In this document: positions 9,386 to 18,656 of the stretch, one piece after another
How positions within the stretch are numbered: position 1 is the first letter of the stretch
How the letters are laid out: every line of letters starts with the position of its first letter
Source of the DNA: SAR86 cluster bacterium AG-447-A08
Lineage (GTDB): Bacteria > Pseudomonadota > Gammaproteobacteria > Magnimaribacterales > Magnimaribacteraceae
Direction of reading: 5' to 3'
Assembly: GCA_003212335.1 (NCBI GenBank)
Contig: QCQA01000001.1
Location: forward strand, 224,177 to 288,176
Length of the DNA: 64,000 nt
The notes under the pieces: generated by a model
Databases searched by the model: none
What the model saw: only the letters and a program-made list of their open reading frames with translations
What the model was told of the DNA's origin: nothing
Translations under genes and position numbers: made by a program

Positions 9386-10630
9386 ATGAACACTTTCTTA
9401 GGATGGCGTATGGTGGCTATAGCTATAGCCATTGACTTCTTTGCGGTCGGTTTTGCTTTTCAATCCTATCCAGTCATTCAACTACATCTTGAAGAAGAGC
9501 TAAATCTATCTAGATTTGTAACTACATTGAGTATCCCAATATTCATGATGTGTTCCGCGATATTTTTTCCCATAGTGGGAAGGCTTCTCGATCGATATTC
9601 AGTTAAGAAAATAATTGTATGGGGCGGGTTTATATATTCAATCAGCCTGATGAGCCTCTATCTCACGGTAAATTACCTAACTTTTATTATTATTTATGGT
9701 CTTCCAATTGCTTTAGGGGCAACCCTAATGGGTAACCTTGCAACTTCCAAGTTAGTTTCTTCATGGTTTGAGAAACAGGCAGGTAGAGCACTAGGTATAG
9801 CTGCTGTTGGTGTTTCATTCGCAGGTTTCATTTTTCCTAACTTAACTCAATACTTTTTAATGGATGTATTGCTCCTTGAATGGAGAGAGGTTTACCTTGT
9901 CTTTGGTTTGTTTTTATTAGTTATCATAACCCCACTTATTTTTTTACTAGTCATAGATAAACCTGAAGATGTAGGACAAGAAGTTGATGGAGGTTTAGAG
10001 TTAGAAGGGATAGTGCCAGACGATAATTACGGTATTGAATGGGAAATTAGAGATCTTTTAAAAGATAGAAATTTTTGGATCCTAACTGTTGTATTCTCTA
10101 TGCAGTTTTCTTCAATGATGGCCATTCTCGCCCACCTTACTTTTTATGCTGCAGAGAGAGGTTGGGCTGATCAAGCAGCTTTCATATTTGGGATGTATGC
10201 AATACCTGCTATGTTAAGCAAAGTAGTGTTCGGGTGGTTGGTTGAAAAGAAGCTTGATCCTAGAACGGCTGTTACTATCTCCCTGGCATTGCAAGCATTA
10301 GGCTTATTATTAATAACAGTTACCCAAACACCCGCACAATTAGCCATAGTCATAGCCTTATTTGGATTTGGTGGAGGGGCCGGTTTACCGATGAGTAATA
10401 TTCTTTTCAGAAATACCTTTACTCCAAAAAGTTTTGGTACTTCTAGGGGTCTTTCTCAACCGTTTATATTTTTATTTCAAGCAATTGGTACGCCTGGAGT
10501 TGCCCTTCTCTTTCAACACTATGGCAGCTATGACAATGCTTTCTTGTTGCTTACTATCATGGTGGTGATAGCTATATTTGTAATTTGGTTAATGAAAAAA
10601 CCTCAGGACGACTTATTAAGTAGTTCTTGA
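9386..10630 (+). CDS. Major facilitator superfamily transporter
   Basis: 414 residues with about twelve hydrophobic helices and a hydrophilic loop near 190-225 between the two halves. The loop between helices 2 and 3 carries G-R-L-L-D-R-Y, the signature of the superfamily. Overall it resembles the monocarboxylate/oxalate-formate branch of inner-membrane carriers, driven by a proton or exchange gradient, though the cargo cannot be told. It lies 28 bases after the SDR. Its 3' end overlaps that of the convergent alpha/beta hydrolase by 28 bases. Confidence 0.85.
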   Translation: MNTFLGWRMVAIAIAIDFFAVGFAFQSYPVIQLHLEEELNLSRFVTTLSIPIFMMCSAIFFPIVGRLLDRYSVKKIIVWGGFIYSISLMSLYLTVNYLTFIIIYGLPIALGATLMGNLATSKLVSSWFEKQAGRALGIAAVGVSFAGFIFPNLTQYFLMDVLLLEWREVYLVFGLFLLVIITPLIFLLVIDKPEDVGQEVDGGLELEGIVPDDNYGIEWEIRDLLKDRNFWILTVVFSMQFSSMMAILAHLTFYAAERGWADQAAFIFGMYAIPAMLSKVVFGWLVEKKLDPRTAVTISLALQALGLLLITVTQTPAQLAIVIALFGFGGGAGLPMSNILFRNTFTPKSFGTSRGLSQPFIFLFQAIGTPGVALLFQHYGSYDNAFLLLTIMVVIAIFVIWLMKKPQDDLLSSS

Positions 10631-11490
10631 ATAAGATTATCTAGATTCTCTATAAATGGTAATGGCTGATCTAACATCAGATGATGTTGAGCGTCCTTGA
10701 GGCCTAAAATTGGTGAACCCTCTGGCAGAAGATCCGCCATACCTTTTACTCCGGATCTAGCATTAAATTCAACAGTATGTTCGCCATAATAAAAGCCAAC
10801 GGGACATTGGAGTTCAGATAAGATCTTGGAATGATCTGATCCTATAACTAAGCCATCGTATGCTGATGGATCAAAGGTCCACGCCCATCCTTCTTCAGTT
10901 TCTCTAATAGAGTGATCTGCAATGTAATCAACTAAAAATTGATTAACACAAGACTGAGGAGGCATTAATCTAAATCTCTTAATAAGTTCATCTCTTTCTT
11001 TAACAATTCTTGGTGGTCTCGCAGGAGTTCGATCTTCATACCATTCATGATGTTCTTCAGGTGTGTAGACTACAAAATCTACCAGCAATAATCCTGCCAT
11101 CTTGCTACTGTGTTTGGAAGCTGTGATTAAAGAAACCATTCCACCAAAACTATGACCTACTATTACAGGATTCTCCATTCCTGCATCATTAACAACTCCC
11201 CAGACATCATCAACAAAAGTATCTCTGGTATAAAAAGATCTCCAATCGCTTCCACCCATTCCAGAGAAGCTCATTACTACAAAATGATATTTATCAGACA
11301 GGATAGCTCCAATAAATTTAAACCAATGAGCATGAGCATTAGTGCCATGCAACATAATTACACTTTGATTTTCTGGATTGCCCCATTCCATATATTCAAT
11401 GCGAGCTCCATTAACCTCAACGAACTTACTTTTATGTTCTGTGTTTAAGGCTTTATCAAACCAATCGGGATTAGTTGTAATGAGTTCCAT
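10603..11490 (-). CDS. Alpha/beta hydrolase
   Basis: 295 residues. The oxyanion region H-G-T-N-A-H, nucleophile elbow G-H-S-F-G-G and a late D-A-Q-H-H carrying the catalytic His are all present, so this is an active serine hydrolase of the alpha/beta fold. No signal peptide is seen, so it is probably cytoplasmic. Relatives hydrolyse esters, epoxides or C-C bonds, and no substrate can be assigned. It converges on, and overlaps, the MFS gene by 28 bases. Confidence 0.82.
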   Translation of the reverse strand: MELITTNPDWFDKALNTEHKSKFVEVNGARIEYMEWGNPENQSVIMLHGTNAHAHWFKFIGAILSDKYHFVVMSFSGMGGSDWRSFYTRDTFVDDVWGVVNDAGMENPVIVGHSFGGMVSLITASKHSSKMAGLLLVDFVVYTPEEHHEWYEDRTPARPPRIVKERDELIKRFRLMPPQSCVNQFLVDYIADHSIRETEEGWAWTFDPSAYDGLVIGSDHSKILSELQCPVGFYYGEHTVEFNARSGVKGMADLLPEGSPILGLKDAQHHLMLDQPLPFIENLDNLIQELLNKSS

Positions 11491-11548
11491 CTTCTAATTT
11501 AAAAAGCGACGATATTAGATGATTCTAAAGATTAATTGAACCTTTAAT

Positions 11549-11887
11549 TTAGGTATTTAAAGCATCAGTTTTGGCTGCTGCAATAAAATCATTTTTATGC
11601 AGGCCACCAATCTTATGAGTCCACCACGTAACTTCAACTTTACCCCATTCTAGGAGAATTGCGGGATGATGATCCTCCTCTTCTGCCAAGGCGGCTACTT
11701 TTTGAGTGAATTCTAGGGATTTTGCATAATCTTGAAACTTAAATACTTTATTAAGCATTAGAACCGAGTCTTTTGTAATTGGCTGCCAATCAGGAATCTC
11801 TTTTAGTAGATCGGGTAGTTCATCATCTGTAACTCGAGGTGCATCAGCTCTGCAAGCAACACACTTTTGTTTAAGTAAGTCTTCCAT
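11549..11887 (-). CDS. phhB: Pterin-4a-carbinolamine dehydratase
   Basis: 112 residues, standard length. The family motif E-E-D-H-H-P and the following W-x-x-V-x-V-x-W-W-T-H segment carry the conserved histidines. The enzyme dehydrates 4a-hydroxytetrahydrobiopterin, recycling the cofactor of aromatic amino acid hydroxylases. No hydroxylase gene is in the window. An N-terminal C-x2-C pair (about residues 9-12) is extra but occurs in several relatives. The start lies two bases after the fumC stop, with GGAGG inside the fumC end, so the two genes are probably cotranscribed. Confidence 0.93.
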   Translation of the reverse strand: MEDLLKQKCVACRADAPRVTDDELPDLLKEIPDWQPITKDSVLMLNKVFKFQDYAKSLEFTQKVAALAEEEDHHPAILLEWGKVEVTWWTHKIGGLHKNDFIAAAKTDALNT

Positions 11888-11889
11888 AA

Positions 11890-13296
11890 CTATTTACTGA
11901 TTCCTCCTTTGGTTAATTTAGAGGGATTTAATAACTTTTTGAGCTGTGCTTCGGTCAAATCAGTTTCTTCACTGGCAACTTCAATAATAGGCTTACCTAG
12001 CTTATATGCTTTTTTTGCAATCTCAGCTGCTTTTTCATATCCGATAATCGGATTGAGTGCGGTCACTAAAATAGGATTTCTCGACAAGGATGTTTCGAGA
12101 TTTTTTTTGTTAACTTTAAAAGTCTTTATAGCTTTAGTGGCCAGTACATTCATGGCTCCAGATAAGAGATTAATACTCTTGAGTAGGTTATAGGCGATAA
12201 CTGGAAGCATGACATTTAATTGAAAATTTCCTGCTTGAGCAGCAACCGTTATAGAAACATCATTTCCTATGACATCAGCAGAGGCCATTGTCACTGCCTC
12301 CGGTATAACGGGATTTACTTTACCTGGCATGATGCTACTTCCTGGTTGCAAGGCTTGTAACTCGATTTCAGATAAACCTGCTAACGGTCCACTATTCATC
12401 CACCGCAAATCATTTGAAATCTTCATTAAAATGACGGCAAGATTCTTTAACTCTCCAGAGAGTTGAACAGAGCAATCTTGAGCGCTTAGCTCATGGAAGA
12501 AATTTGAGCTTGGAACACACTTACAGTTACTTCCAGATAACTTAGTCAATTCTTGTGCAAAAATCTTAGCAAACTGCTTGTGAGCGTTTATGCCACTTCC
12601 AACAGCAGTGCCACCTTGAGGCATTTCTAAAAATCTCTCCTCAATAACTCCTAGCATTTTACGCGATGCATTTAACTGGCTTGACCAAGCTTTAAGCTCA
12701 TCAGAGAAGTCAACTGGCATAGCATCCATAAGATGTGTTCTTCCTGTTTTTGCAATGCCTGAAACAGACTCAGCTTTCTTATCAATTTCATTTATTAATT
12801 TATCTAAAGCTGGATAAAGCTTTTTAGTTAGATCCATATGAGCAGAAACTTTGATCGCCGTTGGGATTACGTCATTGCTGCTTTGACTCATATTCACGTC
12901 ATCGTTTGCTCCAATATCTAATTTAGAATTTTTTGATGCTAAATTTGCAATAACTTCATTAGCATTCATATTAGAGCTGGTTCCAGAGCCTGTCTGAAAA
13001 ACATCTATAGGAAATTCATGATGATGTTTTTCTTGCCAAACCTCCTTAGACGCTCTTGATATAGCCCTAGCTTTATTAGCAGGTAGTAATTTTAATTTGG
13101 AGTTAGCCCTTGCAGCAGCATCTTTAATCAATCCAAGAGAACTGACAAAAGATTTAGTGAAGGGAAAATCCATTTTTATTCCGCTAATGGGAAAGTTGTC
13201 TACTGCTCTTTGTGTTTGAGCTCCCCAAAGTGCTTTCTTAGGCACCTTAACCTCGCCTAAGCTATCTTTTTCAATTCTATAATTTTTTGTTGCCAT
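11890..13296 (-). CDS. fumC: Fumarate hydratase, class II
   Basis: 468 residues. The superfamily signature G-S-S-I-M-P-G-K-V-N-P is intact, as are T-G-S-G-T-S-S-N-M-N and the G-R-T-H-L-M-D-A region. The enzyme interconverts fumarate and malate in the TCA cycle without an iron-sulfur cluster. Aspartase and argininosuccinate lyase share the fold, but length and the motifs fit FumC. It is the first gene of a likely pair with phhB. Confidence 0.95.
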   Translation of the reverse strand: MATKNYRIEKDSLGEVKVPKKALWGAQTQRAVDNFPISGIKMDFPFTKSFVSSLGLIKDAAARANSKLKLLPANKARAISRASKEVWQEKHHHEFPIDVFQTGSGTSSNMNANEVIANLASKNSKLDIGANDDVNMSQSSNDVIPTAIKVSAHMDLTKKLYPALDKLINEIDKKAESVSGIAKTGRTHLMDAMPVDFSDELKAWSSQLNASRKMLGVIEERFLEMPQGGTAVGSGINAHKQFAKIFAQELTKLSGSNCKCVPSSNFFHELSAQDCSVQLSGELKNLAVILMKISNDLRWMNSGPLAGLSEIELQALQPGSSIMPGKVNPVIPEAVTMASADVIGNDVSITVAAQAGNFQLNVMLPVIAYNLLKSINLLSGAMNVLATKAIKTFKVNKKNLETSLSRNPILVTALNPIIGYEKAAEIAKKAYKLGKPIIEVASEETDLTEAQLKKLLNPSKLTKGGISK

Positions 13297-13392
13297 TAAT
13301 TTTCTTTTGTATTTTTGTACTACGGGATATATTTTAGCAAATATGCTAGATTAATAATCTGAATTTAATTTATCACCTTTATTGGAGAGAGA

Positions 13393-14190
13393 ATGATGGA
13401 TATAGATGTAACAAAAGGAAAAACAGAGCCAAGAAGTAAAGGCAATTTAAATCCTCCTGAATTTAATTCTATTGATGAAGAAAGAAGACATGGTTTAGAA
13501 AGATTAGCCAGCGCCTTTCGTATGTTTGCTCACTTTGGTTTTGATGAGGGGCTCGCTGGGCATATAACCCTTAGAGATCCGGAACACAAAGATCATTTTT
13601 GGGTAAATCCATTTGGTGTCCACTTTGGCCAAATGAAGGTTTCTGATTTACTTTTGGTAAGTCACGATGGAGATATCGTAATTGGAGATAGGCCAGTAAA
13701 TAATGCAGCTTTTGCAATTCACTCAAGATTACACATGAATCATCCAGACTTAAATGCTGCAGCTCATTCCCATTCTATGTACGGAAAAACTTTCTCTACT
13801 ATGGGTAGATTATTAGAGCCAATAACTCAAGATTCGTGCGCCTTTTTTGACAATCATGTCCTATTTGATGACTTTACCGGTGTAGTCCTTGAGACAAGTG
13901 AGGGAGATAGAATTGCTGAGGCACTAGGAGACAAAAAGGCAGCAATTTTGAAAAACCACGGTCTTCTAACTACCGGCAAAACTGTTGATGAAGCAGCATG
14001 GGGCTTCTTATCTATGGACAGATGCTGTCAATCTCAGTTGATGGCAGAGACTGTCGGTCAAATGCAACGAATACCGGATGATGTAGCTGAAGTAACAAGA
14101 GGCCAAGTTGGTTCCCCTTTTGGAATGTGGGCAAGTTACCAGCCTATATATGACCTAATGGTAGAGAAAGACGATAGCTTTTTAAACTAG
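13393..14190 (+). CDS. Class II aldolase/adducin-family protein
   Basis: 265 residues; ATG at 13393 or 13396, preceded by TTGGAGAGAG. The domain fills the protein. The metal-binding H-x-H is in A-A-H-S-H-S and a third His is in K-N-H-G-L. Conserved G-H-I-T-L-R and D-G-(D/N)-x-V stretches also match. Class II aldolases such as fuculose-1-phosphate aldolase use zinc in reversible aldol cleavage; this longer branch, common in marine bacteria and resembling adducin heads, has no settled substrate. It converges with the OYE gene by a 4-base overlap. Confidence 0.85.
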   Translation: MMDIDVTKGKTEPRSKGNLNPPEFNSIDEERRHGLERLASAFRMFAHFGFDEGLAGHITLRDPEHKDHFWVNPFGVHFGQMKVSDLLLVSHDGDIVIGDRPVNNAAFAIHSRLHMNHPDLNAAAHSHSMYGKTFSTMGRLLEPITQDSCAFFDNHVLFDDFTGVVLETSEGDRIAEALGDKKAAILKNHGLLTTGKTVDEAAWGFLSMDRCCQSQLMAETVGQMQRIPDDVAEVTRGQVGSPFGMWASYQPIYDLMVEKDDSFLN

Positions 14191-15296
14191 GCTTTCTTTA
14201 AAGCTTCTTTCATTTTGTCATCGTAGCCTTCTACGAAACCCCAGTTAGACATATAGTCTATAAATTTGGGGGAAAGACCCTCATTGGCAAGATAATCTGC
14301 AGTTACAGGAACTGTCGGAGGAATGAATTCAGGGTTCTCTTCATATAGCTTAGGAAAATTATGGTTAAGTATGGCCGCCCTTCCTAACATTACCCAATCA
14401 ATATTTTCTTCCATAGCTTTAGTTGCATCTTGAGGTGTTCTTATATTCCCTGCCACTCCAAGTCGGGTATTGCCCTTTTTAAGTTCAGAGAAATGTTGTA
14501 TCAGAGTTTTGTCTTTAAAATCTTCTTCTTGAGGTTCTTTAAAACAATCCCATAAAGACATGTCTAAAAAATCTAGTTTGTTTGAAACCATGAGTTGCTC
14601 AGCAAGTAGTTTGGACTCTCCAAGTTTGATACCAAATCTTTCAGAAGAGAGTCTGACACCCAACATGAAGTCCTTTGAGCACTCAGATCTAATGCCGTCA
14701 ATTATTTCATTGAGTAAACGCGATCTTCCTTCTAGATCTCCACCATATTCATCATCCCTGAGGTTTACTTCATCACTTAAAAATTGACATAAGATATATC
14801 CATGAGCACCATGGAGTTCGACCCCATGAAAACCAGCTTTTTCTGATCTTACAGCGCCTGAAATAAAATCATCTCTAAGTATTTTTACTTCATCTAGAGA
14901 TAACGCTCTAGCAGAAAATTCTTCATTAGCGGATGGACATACCGGATCTTCTCCGATGAGTTCCTTGGGAGAGCGCATACCAGCATGATGTAGTTGAACG
15001 ATAGAGATACTATCCAAACTATTTATTCTATTTGCTAACCTAGTTAATCCCTCAAGATGATCATCTGAAAAAACTCCCATTTGCCCAGGAAAGCCTTTTC
15101 CAATTGCCTGAACATGTGAAGCACAAGTCATTGTTAAGCCAAAGCCCCCTTCGGCTCTCTTGGTAAGCCAATGAAATTCTTCCTCTGACATAATTCCATC
15201 TTCATGACTTTGTGAATTAGTTAATGGAGCTAACATGAACCTATTCTTCATGTCAGGACCCCGAGTAAAATCTAATGGAGAAAGTAATTTACTCAC
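14187..15296 (-). CDS. Old yellow enzyme-family NADH:flavin oxidoreductase
   Basis: 369 residues. An FMN TIM barrel is indicated by A-P-L-T-N near residue 23, Q-L-H-H-A-G, the substrate-binding H-G-A-H-G-Y-I-L-C-Q-F-L-S and the L-G-R-A phosphate-binding end. Such enzymes reduce activated C=C bonds of enones or related compounds. The separate iron-sulfur/FAD half of 2,4-dienoyl-CoA reductase is absent, so it is a short stand-alone form. It starts inside the end of the upstream isomerase (8-base overlap), implying coupling. Confidence 0.9.
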   Translation of the reverse strand: MSKLLSPLDFTRGPDMKNRFMLAPLTNSQSHEDGIMSEEEFHWLTKRAEGGFGLTMTCASHVQAIGKGFPGQMGVFSDDHLEGLTRLANRINSLDSISIVQLHHAGMRSPKELIGEDPVCPSANEEFSARALSLDEVKILRDDFISGAVRSEKAGFHGVELHGAHGYILCQFLSDEVNLRDDEYGGDLEGRSRLLNEIIDGIRSECSKDFMLGVRLSSERFGIKLGESKLLAEQLMVSNKLDFLDMSLWDCFKEPQEEDFKDKTLIQHFSELKKGNTRLGVAGNIRTPQDATKAMEENIDWVMLGRAAILNHNFPKLYEENPEFIPPTVPVTADYLANEGLSPKFIDYMSNWGFVEGYDDKMKEALKKA

Positions 15297-15891
15297 TTAA
15301 CTTTTCCTCCACCTGCCACAAATTATCTTTACCAAAATACATTTCATCACCCACAAAAAAGGTTGGTATTCCAAAAACGCCTCTTTCTGCTGCTGCTTCG
15401 GTATTCGAAATGAGCTTTGCTTTAACATCAGGATCTTGCATTTGTTCCATAAGCTTTTCGGCATCTAGGCCAGACTCTTCAAATGCCGCTTTGATTACTT
15501 CAGGATCATCCATTTTTTTTGGCTCTTCCCACATATGAACCAAGACTTTATCTATATAATCTTCAAGATAACCATCCATGTCTGCTGCAACTGCTCCTCT
15601 AATAATCTGCAAACTAATTACAGGAAAATGTGGATTCATCTGAAACTTTTGTAAGCCGTGCCTCTCTATAAAGCGTTGCATCTCTATATTTTGATATTCA
15701 TTCTTATTTTTGACTCCAAAAAACTGCTCCATAGGAGGTTTATTGTTTGTTAACTTAAAAATCCCTCCCAACAGCACAGGGATATAATTGACACTAGCGC
15801 CTGTTCTTTCTTTAATTGATTGCATTACCTTATGGCTCAAATAAGCATTAGGACTTGCAAAATCAAAATAAAAATCTACTTCTTTAGACAT
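15289..15891 (-). CDS. DsbA-fold 2-hydroxychromene-2-carboxylate isomerase-like protein
   Basis: 200 residues, preceded by GGAGAGAGG before the ATG. The N-terminus Y-F-D-F-A-S-P-N-A-Y matches the kappa-class GST/HCCA isomerase family, where the Ser binds glutathione; it has no C-x2-C redox pair. A helical insert follows and the C-terminal G-V-F-G-I-P-T-F completes the thioredoxin fold. The classical reaction is cis-trans isomerisation in naphthalene degradation, but most family members have unknown substrates. It is cotranscribed with the OYE gene and follows the carboxylesterase by 12 bases. Confidence 0.85.
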   Translation of the reverse strand: MSKEVDFYFDFASPNAYLSHKVMQSIKERTGASVNYIPVLLGGIFKLTNNKPPMEQFFGVKNKNEYQNIEMQRFIERHGLQKFQMNPHFPVISLQIIRGAVAADMDGYLEDYIDKVLVHMWEEPKKMDDPEVIKAAFEESGLDAEKLMEQMQDPDVKAKLISNTEAAAERGVFGIPTFFVGDEMYFGKDNLWQVEEKLSE

Positions 15892-15903
15892 AACCTCTCT
15901 CCT

Positions 15904-17787
15904 TTAGTTGTCTTGACTATCTGAATCTTCATCGTCAGATTCAATCATAGCAAGAATTTCTGAATAATCACGATCAGCGCATTCACCATTCATGAATTGA
16001 TTAAATTTACTCACTGAAACTCCATTACCATCTCCGTAAGATAGTCCAAATAAAGTTTCACATTTCTCTTTGTTATTAAGCCTTGAATCATTAGCTATTC
16101 TGTTGAGCAGATAATCTTGGGTGTACTCAATATCAGACATATACACGCCCTTATCATTTTCAGAATCTAGAACTAAGTATTTATCACCATCTTGATTTGA
16201 CCAGGAAGTCCATAAAGGTAAATCACCTTCTCTTCCGCGACCCGGATTGCCTGTATAAGCAAATTCTGCCCAATAGGACTGAATTTGGTCTGATAATTTC
16301 TTTCCAGCCGGGTATGCGTCATCTCCAAATAGAAAATTTTTGACTATAAAGCTATCAAAAGAGCCAAAAACGAAAAGTATCTCGAGTGCGTGAGCTGCTC
16401 CTATCAACTTTGATAAATCCATATCATTAATCGTGCTTAGCTCATCCCAATCAAAACGATAGGCGTAAGTATCTAGATGACCAGACTGAATTAGCTTTCT
16501 GGCAGGTGTATCAACTGCTCTTTGTTTCCAAAAAGAGGACCCATAGAAACTTATAGCATCATAATAGTCTGGATCTATTATCTCTAATGGCATCTCATCA
16601 ACACCGACAGTTTTATATAAACCAGAAGCAGGTCCCCACTTCACAAAATTTCTATTTAAAGCATTAAAGAATTTATTTTCGTCTTTATTTGTCCCTGAAA
16701 TAATGGGGACTCTTGTAAGGCTTGAATTATTGAAAGATTCCTCTATACCTCCCTTCAAAATGACATGACCATCAGGAAAAACTCTTGTCATTCCTCCTCT
16801 TTTAGGTCTTGCGTTATAAGATGATTCCAGCAGAACGCTAGGGTCTTGTTCATATAAAACTAACCTAATCTCATCTTCACTCATTTGATTTTGCATTTTC
16901 TTGGCCTCTTCAAGATCAACTGCAGAATTATTAGCCACTAAAATATGATTAAAAACTTCAAGACCGCTTCTAGAAGGAGCTATACCACTTTCAGGAAGAT
17001 AACTTTCAGCTGCCTCAATTGAAGAAGAGGACATTATTCCGCTCTGCACTATAACCTTATGATATAAACCTTCCGCTAAAGGAGAAGCAAATATAGCTGC
17101 AGCATTATGGCCCCCGGCCGATTCTCCAAATACTGTTACATTTCTTGGATCACCTCCAAAAGATTGGATATTTTTATTAATCCACTCCAAGGCCTTGATA
17201 GTATCAAGAGTTCCATAATTACCCGAAATATCTGACTTTGTTGAACTCGATGTCTCTAGGGCTGGATGTCTAAACCATCCCAATGGACCCATCCTGTATT
17301 GAATAGTTACAACTATGACTTTGTGCTTAGACACCAAGAGACTTGGATCGTATACATGTGCACTTCCTGTAGTATTACCCCCTCCATGAATCCACATCAT
17401 TACGGGTAATTTATCTTGACTACCAGTTACTTGGTCTTGAGTTAACTGCGGAGTCCAAATGTTTAGATACAAACAATCCTCACTTCCACTCCATTGATCT
17501 TCGGTATCACCCTGAATTCTGCTTGACCCTTGAAAACACGCAGATTTAAATTCTATAGCTTCGTAAGTTCCTTCCCATGCAGGTGTATCTAGAGGAGCTT
17601 TCCATCTCAAATCACCAACTGGAGGTTGAGCAAAAGGAATACCTTTCCAAACAAAAGTATTGTTCTCTCCTTCCCTTCCAATTATAGAGCCCTCTTCGAC
17701 CTCTCTTAAAGATTCTTGATCTACTGATTGTCCGCAACTCACAATCAAAAATAAAGAAAAGATAGAAATCGTATTTTTTATATTCAT
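15904..17787 (-). CDS. Type-B carboxylesterase lipoprotein
   Basis: 627 residues from ATG at 17787. The N-terminal signal ends in the lipobox I-V-S-C (Cys18), so it is a lipoprotein. Catalytic Ser223 sits in G-E-S-A-G-G, the family motif E-D-C-L-Y-L-N-I-W is near 103-111 and the oxyanion H-G-G-G at 134-137. Type-B carboxylesterases hydrolyse diverse esters outside the cytoplasm; a lipid-anchored form would act on imported or outer-layer esters. The C-terminal 90 residues are acidic. It starts a few bases after the SDR stop and belongs to the SDR-esterase-isomerase-OYE unit. Confidence 0.92.
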   Translation of the reverse strand: MNIKNTISIFSLFLIVSCGQSVDQESLREVEEGSIIGREGENNTFVWKGIPFAQPPVGDLRWKAPLDTPAWEGTYEAIEFKSACFQGSSRIQGDTEDQWSGSEDCLYLNIWTPQLTQDQVTGSQDKLPVMMWIHGGGNTTGSAHVYDPSLLVSKHKVIVVTIQYRMGPLGWFRHPALETSSSTKSDISGNYGTLDTIKALEWINKNIQSFGGDPRNVTVFGESAGGHNAAAIFASPLAEGLYHKVIVQSGIMSSSSIEAAESYLPESGIAPSRSGLEVFNHILVANNSAVDLEEAKKMQNQMSEDEIRLVLYEQDPSVLLESSYNARPKRGGMTRVFPDGHVILKGGIEESFNNSSLTRVPIISGTNKDENKFFNALNRNFVKWGPASGLYKTVGVDEMPLEIIDPDYYDAISFYGSSFWKQRAVDTPARKLIQSGHLDTYAYRFDWDELSTINDMDLSKLIGAAHALEILFVFGSFDSFIVKNFLFGDDAYPAGKKLSDQIQSYWAEFAYTGNPGRGREGDLPLWTSWSNQDGDKYLVLDSENDKGVYMSDIEYTQDYLLNRIANDSRLNNKEKCETLFGLSYGDGNGVSVSKFNQFMNGECADRDYSEILAMIESDDEDSDSQDN

Positions 17788-17792
17788 AATTC

Positions 17793-18515
17793 TTACCAAT
17801 TTTCAGACCAAGGCCTTAAATCTATTTCAAAGGACCAAGTACTTTTCTTTTGTTTATGAAGCATTAAAAAATTTTCCGCAATGCTATCAATATCTAATTT
17901 ACCGTCTTCTCCCTTGCTGTTTGCAAAATCTGGGAATCTAAGATTCACCTTATCGCCATCTATAATTCCGTCAACAATGACATGAGCGACGTGTATACCT
18001 TGGGGACCAAACTCTTTTGATAGCCCTTGAGCTAATGATCTTTCAGCACTTTTTGCTGCAGCAAAAGCTGTGAATGGAGGTCTAGATCTAATGGAAGCTG
18101 TGGCTCCAGTAAAAAGCAATGAACCGCCACTCTTCAGAAGTCTTGGGATTGCTTCTTGGGAAACTAAAAAAGCCCCTTTTGCACACACATCCCATAAGTC
18201 TTGAAAAAAATCTAGATCCATTTCAAGAAAAGGTTTAGCGTTATTATTTCCTGCGTTATAAATAACTGATTTTAGGAGCGTATCTGATTTATCTAATACT
18301 TTAAATATTTCTTTTACATCTTCAGGACTGGTTACATCGGCCACCAATCCTTCAATAGAACCGTTAGAGGTGGTTATGGCTTTTAGAGCTTCCATATTCT
18401 CTTTACTTCTACCACAGCCAAAAACTTTATAACCTTCTTCAGCAAATTTTTTGCATAAGGCAACTCCTAGGCCTTGCTCAGGGCCAACTCCCAAAACTAA
18501 AACAGAATTATCCAT
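17793..18515 (-). CDS. Short-chain dehydrogenase/reductase, atypical catalytic motif
   Basis: 240 residues. A glycine-rich nucleotide loop is present but altered (G-V-G-P-E-Q-G-L-G), and N-A-G-N follows. The usual Y-x-x-x-K is replaced: the corresponding position reads F-A-A-A-K, so the catalytic tyrosine is missing although the lysine is kept. The canonical Ser region is F-T-G-A-T-A-S. This pattern is seen in a subgroup of marine SDRs and may mean a changed or lost redox function. It is the first gene of a four-gene unit with the esterase, isomerase and OYE. Confidence 0.85.
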   Translation of the reverse strand: MDNSVLVLGVGPEQGLGVALCKKFAEEGYKVFGCGRSKENMEALKAITTSNGSIEGLVADVTSPEDVKEIFKVLDKSDTLLKSVIYNAGNNNAKPFLEMDLDFFQDLWDVCAKGAFLVSQEAIPRLLKSGGSLLFTGATASIRSRPPFTAFAAAKSAERSLAQGLSKEFGPQGIHVAHVIVDGIIDGDKVNLRFPDFANSKGEDGKLDIDSIAENFLMLHKQKKSTWSFEIDLRPWSENW

Positions 18516-18656
18516 TGTTGTGAGATGATTATATGCAACTCTTCAATCTTTATAAGCATAAATGCAACTAAATACTTCTCCGTTTTAAGGCTTGCATGAA
18601 CAACACTTGTTACGTAAATTAATGCAATAATAAGGAATAAAGAAGGAGATTAAGAA

